This document shows positions 43,259 to 52,807 of a DNA stretch of 64,000 nt, one piece after another. Below the pieces are notes generated by a model. It was not told the DNA's origin. It worked only from the letters and a program-made list of their open reading frames with translations, and searched no databases. Origin of the DNA: Gordonibacter sp. Marseille-P4307 (GTDB taxonomy: Bacteria; Actinomycetota; Coriobacteriia; Coriobacteriales; Eggerthellaceae); the NCBI RefSeq assembly GCF_900604965.1, contig NZ_UWPD01000001.1, positions 884,642 to 948,641 on the forward strand, written 5' to 3'. How positions within the stretch are numbered: the first letter of the stretch is position 1; every line of letters begins with the position of its first letter. The position numbers and the translations under genes are program-made.

Positions 43259-44985
43259 TCGTCGATCAGATCGATGCGCTTGTCGGCGAGAAGACCGGGG
43301 TGAAGCCCCAGGCTGTTTTCTTCGCGTTTGCGGGGGTCGTAGAGGCGGGCGTCTACGTTGCGCTGCTCCCGCTTCTGCATGCGCTGGCGCAATCCGACGG
43401 AGCCTCGGCGTTGCGGTGGGCCCTGATCGTGGTTGCCTTCGGCATCGTGTCGGCCGCGGTGAGCTTCGTCGCGGAGAACCGCGGGTACTTCATCGGCACG
43501 AAGCGCGTGGTAAGCCGCATTCAGGAGCGGTTGGGCGATCACGTGGTCTCGCTTCCCCTCGGGTGGTTCACCGCAGCCCGCGCGGGCCAGCTTTCGTCTT
43601 TGCTCGAGCGGGACTTGCAGATGGTCATGAACTTCCCAGGCGTGTTTCTGCGCCAGTTGGTCTCGTCCGTCACGGTTCCCGCGTGCATCGCCTTGCTGTT
43701 TCTCTACATCGACTGGCGCATCTTCCTGTCGTTCATCGCGCTTGCCCCTCTTCTGTACGCGGGGGCGAAGAAGATGAGCAAGGCGGCCGGTGACGGCCAT
43801 CTGAAGGAGGAGGAATCGAATGCCCGGTTCACCTCCCGTATTATCGAGTTCGTTCAGGCTCAGCCCATTTTGCGGGCGACGGGGCAGGCGCACGAAGGCT
43901 GGGCGGCGCTCGCGGAGGATATCGAACGCGATCGCGAGGCGACCGTGGCCACGCTCGATATGACGCAGCGTCCGATGCTGAATTACACGGTGACGGTGTA
44001 TGCGATGTTCGGTCTGTCGTTCCTCTCGTCCACCGTGTTGCTGGCCATAGGGGATATCGATGCCGTCGAGTACCTGTTCGTAGCCATTCTGGGGCTGCGC
44101 TTCATCGACGCCCTTCTGAAAATCGGGGCCCAGGGCATGGCGTTTCGCGTGTGCGAAAACGCCCTCGACTCGGTCGAGCGCGTCTTATCGGCCCGGCCTC
44201 TGGCCCAGGCGGCCGACCCGAAAAAGCCCTCCGCATCCGATGTGGTGTTCGATCATGTGGGATTTTCCTACGATCAGAAGCGCTCCGTACTCGACGACGT
44301 TTCGCTTTCCTGTCCCGAGCACAGTCTGACCGCGCTTGTGGGCCCGTCGGGTTCGGGTAAAACCACGCTCACACGGCTCGTGGCGCGCTTCTGGGACGTC
44401 GACGAGGGAAGCGTCCGCATCGGCGGCGTCGATGTCCGCGACATGCGACCCGACGATCTTTTGGGCATGATATCCCTCGTTTTCCAGGATGTGTATCTGT
44501 TCGACGGAACTATCGAGGACAACGTGCGGTTCGGCTCTCCCCACGCAACCGACGAGCAGGTGCGCCGCGCCGCCCGCATCGCGCGCCTCGACGAGGTGGC
44601 CTCTCGCCTTGACGATGGATGGTCCTCGCGCGTGGGCGAAGGGGGATGCCGCCTTTCGGGAGGCGAGCGCCAGCGCGTGTCTATTGCGCGTGCCCTGCTG
44701 AAAGATGCGCCCATCGTGCTGTTCGACGAAGCGACCAGTGCGCTTGATGCCGAGAACGAGGCCGCGGTGGTCGATGCGATGCACGAGCTTGCCCGCAACC
44801 GGACGGTGCTCGTGATCGCCCATCGGCTCTCCACCATAGCCGCGGCCGATCAGATCGCCATGTTGGAAGACGGACGCATCACCCAGCTGGGGACTCATGA
44901 TCAGCTGCTTTCCCAGGAAGGTCGCTATCGCAGCTTCTGGAAGGATCGCGAGAAGGCGCAAGGTTGGAGGATTGCCCGCGCGTAG
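43255..44985 (+). CDS. ABC half-transporter (exporter-fold membrane domain plus ATPase), second of a pair
   Basis: 576 residues: six helices (about 15-310), including VVSLPLGWFTAARAGQLSSL at the coupling region, then an ATPase with GPSGSGKTTL, Q-loop LVFQDVYLFDG, signature LSGGERQRVSIARAL and FDEATSALD. Both Walker motifs and the H-loop (IAHRLSTI) are intact, so the heterodimer may have two active sites. Last gene of the five-gene operon. Confidence 0.88.
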   Translation: MIVDQIDALVGEKTGVKPQAVFFAFAGVVEAGVYVALLPLLHALAQSDGASALRWALIVVAFGIVSAAVSFVAENRGYFIGTKRVVSRIQERLGDHVVSLPLGWFTAARAGQLSSLLERDLQMVMNFPGVFLRQLVSSVTVPACIALLFLYIDWRIFLSFIALAPLLYAGAKKMSKAAGDGHLKEEESNARFTSRIIEFVQAQPILRATGQAHEGWAALAEDIERDREATVATLDMTQRPMLNYTVTVYAMFGLSFLSSTVLLAIGDIDAVEYLFVAILGLRFIDALLKIGAQGMAFRVCENALDSVERVLSARPLAQAADPKKPSASDVVFDHVGFSYDQKRSVLDDVSLSCPEHSLTALVGPSGSGKTTLTRLVARFWDVDEGSVRIGGVDVRDMRPDDLLGMISLVFQDVYLFDGTIEDNVRFGSPHATDEQVRRAARIARLDEVASRLDDGWSSRVGEGGCRLSGGERQRVSIARALLKDAPIVLFDEATSALDAENEAAVVDAMHELARNRTVLVIAHRLSTIAAADQIAMLEDGRITQLGTHDQLLSQEGRYRSFWKDREKAQGWRIARA

Positions 44986-45133
44986 GCGCCGCCCCCCTGC
45001 ATGCGGCTCGTCGTCGGCATTCCGTTCGGTCGGTTCGCACCGTGCGGGGCGCGACGGGCCGCATTCGCCTGCGCGTTCGAGGGTGTCTTTGTAAACGGTG
45101 CCTAAACAGATAACCGCGCTTCATCCAGACGGA

Positions 45134-45139
45134 TATAAT
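45134..45139 (+). promoter_or_regulatory. Candidate -10 element for metK
   Basis: GATATAAT context, 82 bases before the metK ATG; the -35 region is poor. The rest of the 235-base interval (44986-45220) shows no gene. I looked for SAM- and cobalamin-riboswitch conserved cores and saw none. Confidence 0.45.
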
Positions 45140-45220
45140 GGGTGAAGTTTGCGGCGCTGCGGCTTTGCGGCGCATGGTCGATGGGCGCGCAGTGCGTCAC
45201 GATATACAAGGAGCCTTTAC

Positions 45221-46483
<1,263 letters not shown>

Positions 46484-46543
46484 CTTCGTATCGGCGGCCG
46501 CGACTCTTCGCGAATCGAGGAACAGCCGCCCGCGTCCGGTTTC

Positions 46544-46861
46544 TTAACGCTCCAGCGGGCCCCGGTAGCCCATGATGCCTCCCATGTTCGATACGTCCGC
46601 GTACCCCATGGCCTTCATCTGGCCTACCGCGCGCGTGCTGCGCGCCCCGCTGGCGCAGTAGAGGCGCAAGGGCGTTTGTTTGTCGGGTGCGATCTTGCGG
46701 ATGGACGCCAGATCGGACAGAGGGACGTTCAGGGCTCCCTCGATATGGCCGCGACGGTATTCGTCGGCTTCGCGCACATCCACGATAAGCGCTCCGATCT
46801 TGCGGGCATCGGCTACGTTTTCGGTCATACCGCCGCCTGCGAACAGCGAGAACAATCCCAT
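46544..46861 (-). CDS. Rhodanese-like sulfurtransferase
   Basis: 105-residue single rhodanese domain; start at ATG 46861 with GAAGGA upstream. The active-site loop is YCASGARS with the catalytic cysteine; DVREADEYRRGHIEGALNVP is the conserved N-terminal signature. A short hydrophobic N-terminus (MGLFSLFAGG) is not long enough for a signal. Probably handles sulfane sulfur in the cytoplasm. It lies 170 bases downstream of metH on the same strand. Confidence 0.9.
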   Translation of the reverse strand: MGLFSLFAGGGMTENVADARKIGALIVDVREADEYRRGHIEGALNVPLSDLASIRKIAPDKQTPLRLYCASGARSTRAVGQMKAMGYADVSNMGGIMGYRGPLER

Positions 46862-47030
46862 AGAGTCCTTCTTTCGGTAGATTTCATGAAAGCAGGGTAC
46901 CCGTTTTCCTCCCCCTTTCGCGATTTGGTCACCGAAAGGGGGGAAACGATCTTCGGGGTTGCGCACAGGCGGGCGAACCGCTGTCGGACGGTTTGCGGCA
47001 AGCGCCGCCGCGGGCCGTGCGGAAGCCGTC

Positions 47031-49511
47031 CTATGCCGTCTTCGCGAAGAACTCCCCGGCGATGCGCACGGTTTCCGCTGCATCCTTGGCGTACCAGTCC
47101 GCTCCGACCATCTGGGCGTATTCGGGGTTGAGCACAGCGCCTCCCACCAGTACGCGCACATCGGGCGCTTCGGCCCTCAACAGAGCGATGGTGTCTTCCA
47201 TGCCTCGGATCGAGGTGGTCATGAGGGCCGAGAGGCCCACGAGCTTCACCCCGTGCGTTTTCACGCAATCCAAGACGACCTGGGGATCGACGTCGCGACC
47301 CAGATCGATCACGCGGTACCCGTAGTTTTCCAGCAGCATCCTGACGATGTTCTTCCCGATATCGTGGATATCGCCTTTGACCGTGGCCAAAGCGACGGTG
47401 CCCTTGTTGACATCCGCTGCCGCGCTGGCGGCCTTGATCACGTCGAACCCGGCTTTGGCGGCTTCCGCCGAGGCCATAAGCTGGGGAAGGAAGAACGTTC
47501 CCCGTTCGAACGCATCGCCCACCTCGTCGAGGGCCGGGATGAGGTGGTGGTTGATGATGTCGAGCGGATCGGTGTCGTTCAGCAGAGCCGAGCAGATCTC
47601 GCCCGCAGTTTTTCTGCGGCCCTGTACGATGGCGCTGTGCAGCGACCCGTCGTCGGCGCACGTCGCGGGTCCGGCAGGGGCGCTTTCCGAGCTGCCTTGC
47701 GCTGGGTCGGCGGGTTTTCCTGCGGGCGTTGCTTGGTAGTTCGCGTAGCCCTCGATGAAACGGCGTGCGCCAACATCGTGTCCGCACAGGACGCGCCAGG
47801 TGTCGACCACCTCGCGGTAGCGATCCGACAGCGGATTCAAGATGGGCAGGTCGAGTCCGGCGCTGAATGCCGCCGCCAGGAAGGTTGCGTTGACTACGGG
47901 TCGGGCTGGAAGCCCGAAGCTGATGTTCGACACGCCCAGCACGGTGCGCACGCCCAGCCGCTCTTTGACCATCGTCACGGCGCGCAGGATGTCGGCGACC
48001 TCGTTTTGATTGGTTGAGGCAGACATGACCAGGCAGTCTATGAACACGTCTTCGCGCGGGATCCCCGCCTGTTCGGCGGCCTCGACGATGCGGCACGCGA
48101 TGGCGAAGCGCTCTTCGGCCGAAGGGGGGATGCCGTTTTCATCCAGCGTGAGGCCGACGACGGCACATCCGTAGTGCCGAGCGATAGGGAGGATGGCGCG
48201 AAGGCTTTCCTCCTTGCCGTTCACGGAGTTGATGAGGGCTTTTCCCGCATAGGCGCGCACGGCGGCCTCTACGGCGACCGGATCCGACGAATCGATCTGC
48301 AGCGGAAGGCCGGTGACGCTTTGGATGCGCTTAACCAGTTCGCACAGGCAGGCGGCCTCGTCTATTTCGGGCAGGCCGGCGTTTACGTCCAGCGCGTCGG
48401 CGCCGGCCTGGTCTTGAGAGATGGCCTCGTTGACGACGTAATCGAAATCGCCCTCGCGCAGCGCGGCCTTGAGCCTTTTCTTGCCCGTAGGATTGATGCG
48501 CTCTCCGATCACGCCTACGGATCGCCCTCGGAACTCCAGTGCCTGCTGGGCGCTGGTGATGACGCAGACGGGAGAGGCGGGGATGCGCACGGGCACCCGG
48601 TTTTCCACAAGAGAGGCCAGCCGCTCGATATAGGACGGGTCGGTGCCGCAGCATCCTCCGATGATGGAGGCTCCCGCATCGACCATCTTTCTTACGGAGG
48701 CGGCGTAGTCTTGCGCCGATACGGAAAACACCGTCTTCCCGTTTTCCATCCGGGGCAATCCGGCGTTTGCCTGCACCATGACAGGACAGGTGGCAGCCGA
48801 CAGCATCTCTTCGACGATCGGGACCAGAGCGTCGGGGCCCAAAGAGCAGTTCACACCCAGGGCGTTGACGCCCAGGGCATCCAGGGTGTAAGCCGCGACG
48901 TTCGGACTAGTGCCCAAAAACGTGCGGCCCGTCTCGTCGAAGGTCATCGTGGCGAATACGGGAAGGTCGCTGTTTTCCTTGGCTGCCAGCACCGCCGCCT
49001 TCGCTTCCAGAAGGTCGGCCATCGTCTCGATGACGAACAGGTCGGCTCCGGCTTTGTCGGCGGCGCGGACCTGCTGAGCGAACAGGTGGTACGCTTCGTC
49101 GAACGACAGCGTTCCCATCGGTTCGAGCAATGCGCCGGTCGGTCCGATGTCGGCGGCTACGTAGCGCGGATGCGCCGAGAGCGCGCACGCGATCGCAGCG
49201 CCGAACACCTCGTCAACCGTTGCGCGGCCTTCCAGCTTGCGCTCGTTGGCCCCGAAGGTGTTCGTGGTGATCACCTGGGCGCCCGCTTGGACGTAGGAGC
49301 GGTGCACGGCGCTTACCGCGTCTGCGTGGTCGAGGCATAAAAGCTCGGGCAGCTCGCCGGCGTCCAGGCCGCCTTTCTGCAGCATGGTTCCCATGGCTCC
49401 GTCGAATACCAGATAGGCATGGCCGTTCAGTACTTCGGCCAGATAGCCGTCCTTTACGCGCACGCGATCCCGCGTGCGCGCGGCGACGGTTCCGTTCGTT
49501 ATCGGTAGCAC
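47031..49511 (-). CDS. metH: Cobalamin-dependent methionine synthase, lacking the activation domain
   Basis: 826 residues against about 1200 in E. coli. Present: the homocysteine-binding barrel with zinc cysteines GVNCSLGP and GGCCGTDP; the methyltetrahydrofolate barrel (GERINPTGKKRLKAALREGD, DVNAGLPE); the cobalamin cap and Rossmann module with DIHDIGKN (His ligand, near residue 714). A 55-residue Ala/Ser/Pro-rich linker around residues 575-610 joins the halves. The AdoMet/reactivation domain is missing and is supplied by the next gene upstream. Start is GTG 49511 with a strong AAAGGAGG; it overlaps that gene by 13 bases. Confidence 0.95.
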   Translation of the reverse strand: MLPITNGTVAARTRDRVRVKDGYLAEVLNGHAYLVFDGAMGTMLQKGGLDAGELPELLCLDHADAVSAVHRSYVQAGAQVITTNTFGANERKLEGRATVDEVFGAAIACALSAHPRYVAADIGPTGALLEPMGTLSFDEAYHLFAQQVRAADKAGADLFVIETMADLLEAKAAVLAAKENSDLPVFATMTFDETGRTFLGTSPNVAAYTLDALGVNALGVNCSLGPDALVPIVEEMLSAATCPVMVQANAGLPRMENGKTVFSVSAQDYAASVRKMVDAGASIIGGCCGTDPSYIERLASLVENRVPVRIPASPVCVITSAQQALEFRGRSVGVIGERINPTGKKRLKAALREGDFDYVVNEAISQDQAGADALDVNAGLPEIDEAACLCELVKRIQSVTGLPLQIDSSDPVAVEAAVRAYAGKALINSVNGKEESLRAILPIARHYGCAVVGLTLDENGIPPSAEERFAIACRIVEAAEQAGIPREDVFIDCLVMSASTNQNEVADILRAVTMVKERLGVRTVLGVSNISFGLPARPVVNATFLAAAFSAGLDLPILNPLSDRYREVVDTWRVLCGHDVGARRFIEGYANYQATPAGKPADPAQGSSESAPAGPATCADDGSLHSAIVQGRRKTAGEICSALLNDTDPLDIINHHLIPALDEVGDAFERGTFFLPQLMASAEAAKAGFDVIKAASAAADVNKGTVALATVKGDIHDIGKNIVRMLLENYGYRVIDLGRDVDPQVVLDCVKTHGVKLVGLSALMTTSIRGMEDTIALLRAEAPDVRVLVGGAVLNPEYAQMVGADWYAKDAAETVRIAGEFFAKTA

Positions 49512-50179
49512 GTCGTGTCCTCCTTTCGTATCGAGCAGTACGGGCGAAACGAGCAGTTCGCGCAGCTGCGCCTATCGTCTTGCGGGGAATCGAACAGCCC
49601 GATGACGGCCGTGGAGCTTTTGGCCGGGACAAGCAGGTTGCCCGTCGTCACCGTGATTCCCAGCGCCCTTTCCGCGCCAAGGATGCGCACGATGGCGGGC
49701 TGGATGTCCAGGGGAAGGTCCCCGTAGCCGGGACCGTAGCGCCAGTTGCAGTACAATCCCCGTTCTCGGGCTTCGTGCACGATGGCCGCGTTGCAGGCGT
49801 CGGCAACCGATTCGACCAGCGCCGATCCGGCGGCATCGAACATGAACGCATCGAGGGGGTTCAGAAGGCGCATGCGCCGCCCTTCCCGCTCGTTTGAAAG
49901 GCCCAGAGTGCAGGTCATGAGCGCCGCTTCCCGCGCACCCGACAGATGCCTTGCAATATCGTCTCCGGGAAGGACGAGCGTCGTTCCCGTCAAGCGCACG
50001 CCCTCATCGAGCTTTTCGATAGGGAAGATTCGGTAGCGGTATCCGGGAGAGGCGGTGCGCTGTGCTGCGTTGGCGATCTCGTCGAGGCGCCCGATAAGGG
50101 ACGTATCGACAACTTGTCCCGCATATCCCAGGTAGCGCATCGTTTCTGCTCGATCGACGAGGTATCTGCGGTCACTCAT
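49499..50179 (-). CDS. Stand-alone methionine synthase activation (AdoMet-binding) subunit
   Basis: 226 residues from ATG 50179, which overlaps the metF stop as ATGA. It resembles the C-terminal activation domain of MetH: AALMTCTLG, RERGLYCNWRYGPGYGDLP (the RxxPGYxxxP-type AdoMet site) and GITVTTGNLLVPAKSSTAVIG. A cysteine cluster near the C-terminus (CANCSFRPYC ... C) could hold metal or an Fe-S centre, a feature of the anaerobic stand-alone type. It would reductively methylate inactive cob(II)alamin. Split systems are known from Thermotoga. Confidence 0.85.
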   Translation of the reverse strand: MSDRRYLVDRAETMRYLGYAGQVVDTSLIGRLDEIANAAQRTASPGYRYRIFPIEKLDEGVRLTGTTLVLPGDDIARHLSGAREAALMTCTLGLSNEREGRRMRLLNPLDAFMFDAAGSALVESVADACNAAIVHEARERGLYCNWRYGPGYGDLPLDIQPAIVRILGAERALGITVTTGNLLVPAKSSTAVIGLFDSPQDDRRSCANCSFRPYCSIRKEDTTCYR

Positions 50180-51033
50180 CGTGCGAGGAAGGGCGCCGCT
50201 GCGGCTACGGCCGCCCGCGCGATGTCGGGTTGGTTCATGGTGTACACGTGGATGCCGTCCACGCCGAACCGCGCCAGCTCGTCGATCTGGCGGCAGGCGT
50301 ATTCGATGCCGGCCTGGCGCAAGCTGGCCGGGTCGTTCTCGTAGCGGGCCAGCAGTTTGACCAAGGGTGCCGGCATGCTGGCACCGCACATGAATACCAT
50401 GCGCGTCACCTGGCTTTTCGATAGGAACGGCATGATGCCGAACGTGATGGGAACCGTTACGTTCGCCGAGCGCGCCCGGTCGAGGAAGCGGTAGGCGAAG
50501 TCGTTGTCGAAGAAGAGCTGGGTTACGAAGAACTGGGCGCCGGCATCCTGCTTCTCCTTGAGATGGCGGATGTTCTCGTAGTCGTCCAGGCAGTCGATAT
50601 GACCTTCGGGATAGGCCGCCGCCCCGACGCAGAAGCCGGCTTCGCGCAGGATGGGGATGAGGTCGCGCGCGAGGGCGAACGCTCCGGGACAAGCCCCTTT
50701 GACGGCGTCGCCGCGCAACGCGAGCACGTTTTCCGCCCCTCGTTTTCGGAGCGAGGCGATATGGCGCCGAATATCTTCGGTGCTTGCGCCGGTGCAGGTG
50801 AGGTGGGCCATCATGTTCAGGTTGAACTCGGTCTGACCGATCTGGGCTACCTGTTCGGTAAGCGCGGTGTTCCCCGAACCGCCGGCCGAATACGTGACCG
50901 ACACGAACCCGGGATCGAGCGGGGCCAGTTCGGCTATGACGGAGCGGGCCGCATCGATAGTAAGCTGGCCTTTAGGCGGGAATACCTCGAACGACATAGG
51001 CTTCGCGTTGTTGAAGACCTCGGTGATGCGCAT
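50176..51033 (-). CDS. metF: Methylenetetrahydrofolate reductase
   Basis: 285 residues, FAD-dependent TIM barrel that makes 5-methyl-THF for MetH. Motifs: FEVFPPKGQ, FVSVTYSAGGSGN, HLTCTGAS and QLFFDNDFAYRFLDRARS. Strong GGAGGAAACC SD. First gene of metF / activation subunit / metH, all overlapping. No NADH-specificity marker or RnfC-like partner is nearby. Confidence 0.95.
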   Translation of the reverse strand: MRITEVFNNAKPMSFEVFPPKGQLTIDAARSVIAELAPLDPGFVSVTYSAGGSGNTALTEQVAQIGQTEFNLNMMAHLTCTGASTEDIRRHIASLRKRGAENVLALRGDAVKGACPGAFALARDLIPILREAGFCVGAAAYPEGHIDCLDDYENIRHLKEKQDAGAQFFVTQLFFDNDFAYRFLDRARSANVTVPITFGIMPFLSKSQVTRMVFMCGASMPAPLVKLLARYENDPASLRQAGIEYACRQIDELARFGVDGIHVYTMNQPDIARAAVAAAAPFLAR

Positions 51034-51124
51034 GGTTTCCTCCGATGCGTGCGTTTCAGGTTTCGGTACCGCGATCGTTTCGGTACGGGGCGGCTTTGTA
51101 CACCTCGATCGCAGCGGGTTCCAT

Positions 51125-51130
51125 ATTATA
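51125..51130 (-). promoter_or_regulatory. Candidate -10 element of the metF operon
   Basis: TATAAT on the minus strand, about 92 bases before the metF ATG, in a local AT-rich patch. The -35 position (17 bases upstream) is weak. Confidence 0.35.
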
Positions 51131-51266
51131 TAAGAAACAGAAAATCGGATTATATGAATAATAGAATTCTAGCCATGCGCTCTCGAGAATGCGACATCGA
51201 CCGAAGCGGAGAGCCGTCCTTCTGCCGGCATCCGCCGAACGAGACGGGACGCACGACGGCTCGCTG

Positions 51267-52679
51267 TCACATAAACACGGTCGTCAGCGCTCCGATCACG
51301 TCATCGAGGTTGTCTTCGGTGATGCCGGCGTAGTTCAGCACGAGTCTGCACGAGCTCTGTTCGCCTGGCTTTTGCAGATCGGTGTAGTCTTCGAGGAACG
51401 AAAGGCGCATACCCGCCTTTCGTCCCCGCGCTCTCGCTTCGTCGTTGGACAGGCCGGTGCGCACGTTCACCAGCAGGTGCGTGCCCGCGTCGCATCGCTC
51501 GATGTCGAGGATGCTTCCGAGGTCGGACGAGGAAAGAGCCTCTGTGACGAGGGCCTTGGTTTTGCGATAGTGGTTGCGCAGGCGGTACACCTGCCGCTCG
51601 AAGTGGCCCTTTTCGATGAAGCGGGCAAGGGCGTACTGCTCGAAGCTGGAAACGGCGCTTGAAAACAGGGCGATCGAGCTTTCGTAGCGCGCAAGCAGGC
51701 GGGGAGGCAGGATCATGTAGCCGATGCGAAACGAGGGCGCAAGCGTTTTGGAAAACGCGTTCATGTAGACGACCTTGTCGTTCACGTCTTCGGCGAACAG
51801 GGGAGAAAACGGTTTGGATCCGTATCGGAACTCGCTGTCGTAGTCGTCTTCGACGATGGAGCGCCCCGCTTCGGCATTCGCCCATTCGAACAGCTCGATG
51901 CGCCGCTTCACGGGCATGACGCGTCCCTGGGGAAACAGGTTCGCGGGAGCGGTGCGCACAAACGATGCGCCGGTACGCTCCAGCTCGTCGACGCGCACGC
52001 CGCTTTCGTCCGAGCGCACGCGCTCCCAGGGGGTTCCGCGCAGGTCGGCGATGGTCTCGAGTTTGCGATACCCCGGATCCTCGAACGCGAACTTCGCATG
52101 CGAGCCCAGCAGAACCAGCAGTTGGTCGAACAGAACCTCGGTACCCGGCCCGATGACCACCTGGTCGGGGGAGGCTTCGATTCCGCGGTTGCGGTAGAGA
52201 TAATCGCACAGGGCGCGGCGCAGCTCGGCAAGGCCCTGATGGGGGATGGCCCGCATCAGCTCGTCGGTGGGCAGCGACAGCGCCTCGCGCATGCAGCGTC
52301 CCCAGATGCTTGCCGGGAACAGATCGAGGCTCGTGCGCGTTCCCCGGGTGTCGATGCGCGCTTCGGTCTCCTTTTCGCGTGCAGATGGCTTGCCCGGGTT
52401 CGCGCGCATCTTCGCTTTCGGCTTCGGGGCGTAGTTGACCTTTTCGACGAAATAGCCCCGGCGCTCCTGCGCGCACAGAAATCCCTCTGCCAGCAGCGTG
52501 TCGTAGGCGCGCATGACTGTGTTGGTGGATGCTCCCAGGTGGTTGGCAAGCGAGCGCTTACCGGGCAGGCGGCTTCCGGGCGCAAGCCTTCCCTCCACGA
52601 TATCGTCGCGGATTCGCTCGTACAAGAATTCGTACAGGGGCTGCTTTTCCGGTCGTTCGTTCAGGTCGTAGGTGAGCAT
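51267..52679 (-). CDS. MocR-type regulator (GntR helix-turn-helix fused to aminotransferase domain)
   Basis: 470 residues. N-terminal winged helix about 12-78 (LYEFLYERIRDDIVEGRLAP, LANHLGASTNTVMRAYDTL), a Lys/Arg/Pro linker, then a fold-type I aminotransferase domain with IGPGTEVLFDQLL, FEDPGYRKLE, DDYDSEFR and NAFSKTLAPSFRIGYM, whose lysine binds PLP. Family members (PdxR, GabR, TauR) sense PLP, GABA or taurine. It is divergent from an aldehyde dehydrogenase gene, a GabR-like arrangement, so that gene is the probable target. SD GGGAGAAG. Confidence 0.9.
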   Translation of the reverse strand: MLTYDLNERPEKQPLYEFLYERIRDDIVEGRLAPGSRLPGKRSLANHLGASTNTVMRAYDTLLAEGFLCAQERRGYFVEKVNYAPKPKAKMRANPGKPSAREKETEARIDTRGTRTSLDLFPASIWGRCMREALSLPTDELMRAIPHQGLAELRRALCDYLYRNRGIEASPDQVVIGPGTEVLFDQLLVLLGSHAKFAFEDPGYRKLETIADLRGTPWERVRSDESGVRVDELERTGASFVRTAPANLFPQGRVMPVKRRIELFEWANAEAGRSIVEDDYDSEFRYGSKPFSPLFAEDVNDKVVYMNAFSKTLAPSFRIGYMILPPRLLARYESSIALFSSAVSSFEQYALARFIEKGHFERQVYRLRNHYRKTKALVTEALSSSDLGSILDIERCDAGTHLLVNVRTGLSNDEARARGRKAGMRLSFLEDYTDLQKPGEQSSCRLVLNYAGITEDNLDDVIGALTTVFM

Positions 52680-52708
52680 CGCTTCTCCCGTGATTTCCGT
52701 TCGGCTAA

Positions 52709-52754
52709 CTGATACCTAAAAAAATAAACATACTGGGACTTAAAACAGTATCAG
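52709..52754. promoter_or_regulatory. Likely operator region for the MocR-type regulator
   Basis: In the 128-base divergent interval: inverted repeat CTGATAC (52709-52715) / GTATCAG (52748-52754), and nested ATACTG (52730-52735) / CAGTAT (52746-52751). Half-sites share a TACTG/TATCAG-like pattern. AT-rich DNA between them is suitable for divergent promoters. Confidence 0.5.
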
Positions 52755-52807
52755 ATAACGCTTAGCATCGGAGGTGCAACGAACGGTTTCGATATAAGGA
52801 GATCGAA

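Noticed and set aside
44986..45220. SAM riboswitch before metK
   Set aside because: The interval is GC-rich and lacks a recognisable aptamer core or terminator hairpin.
51034..51266. Cobalamin or SAM riboswitch before metF
   Set aside because: No conserved B12-box or SAM-I core was found on the minus strand; only a -10-like element.
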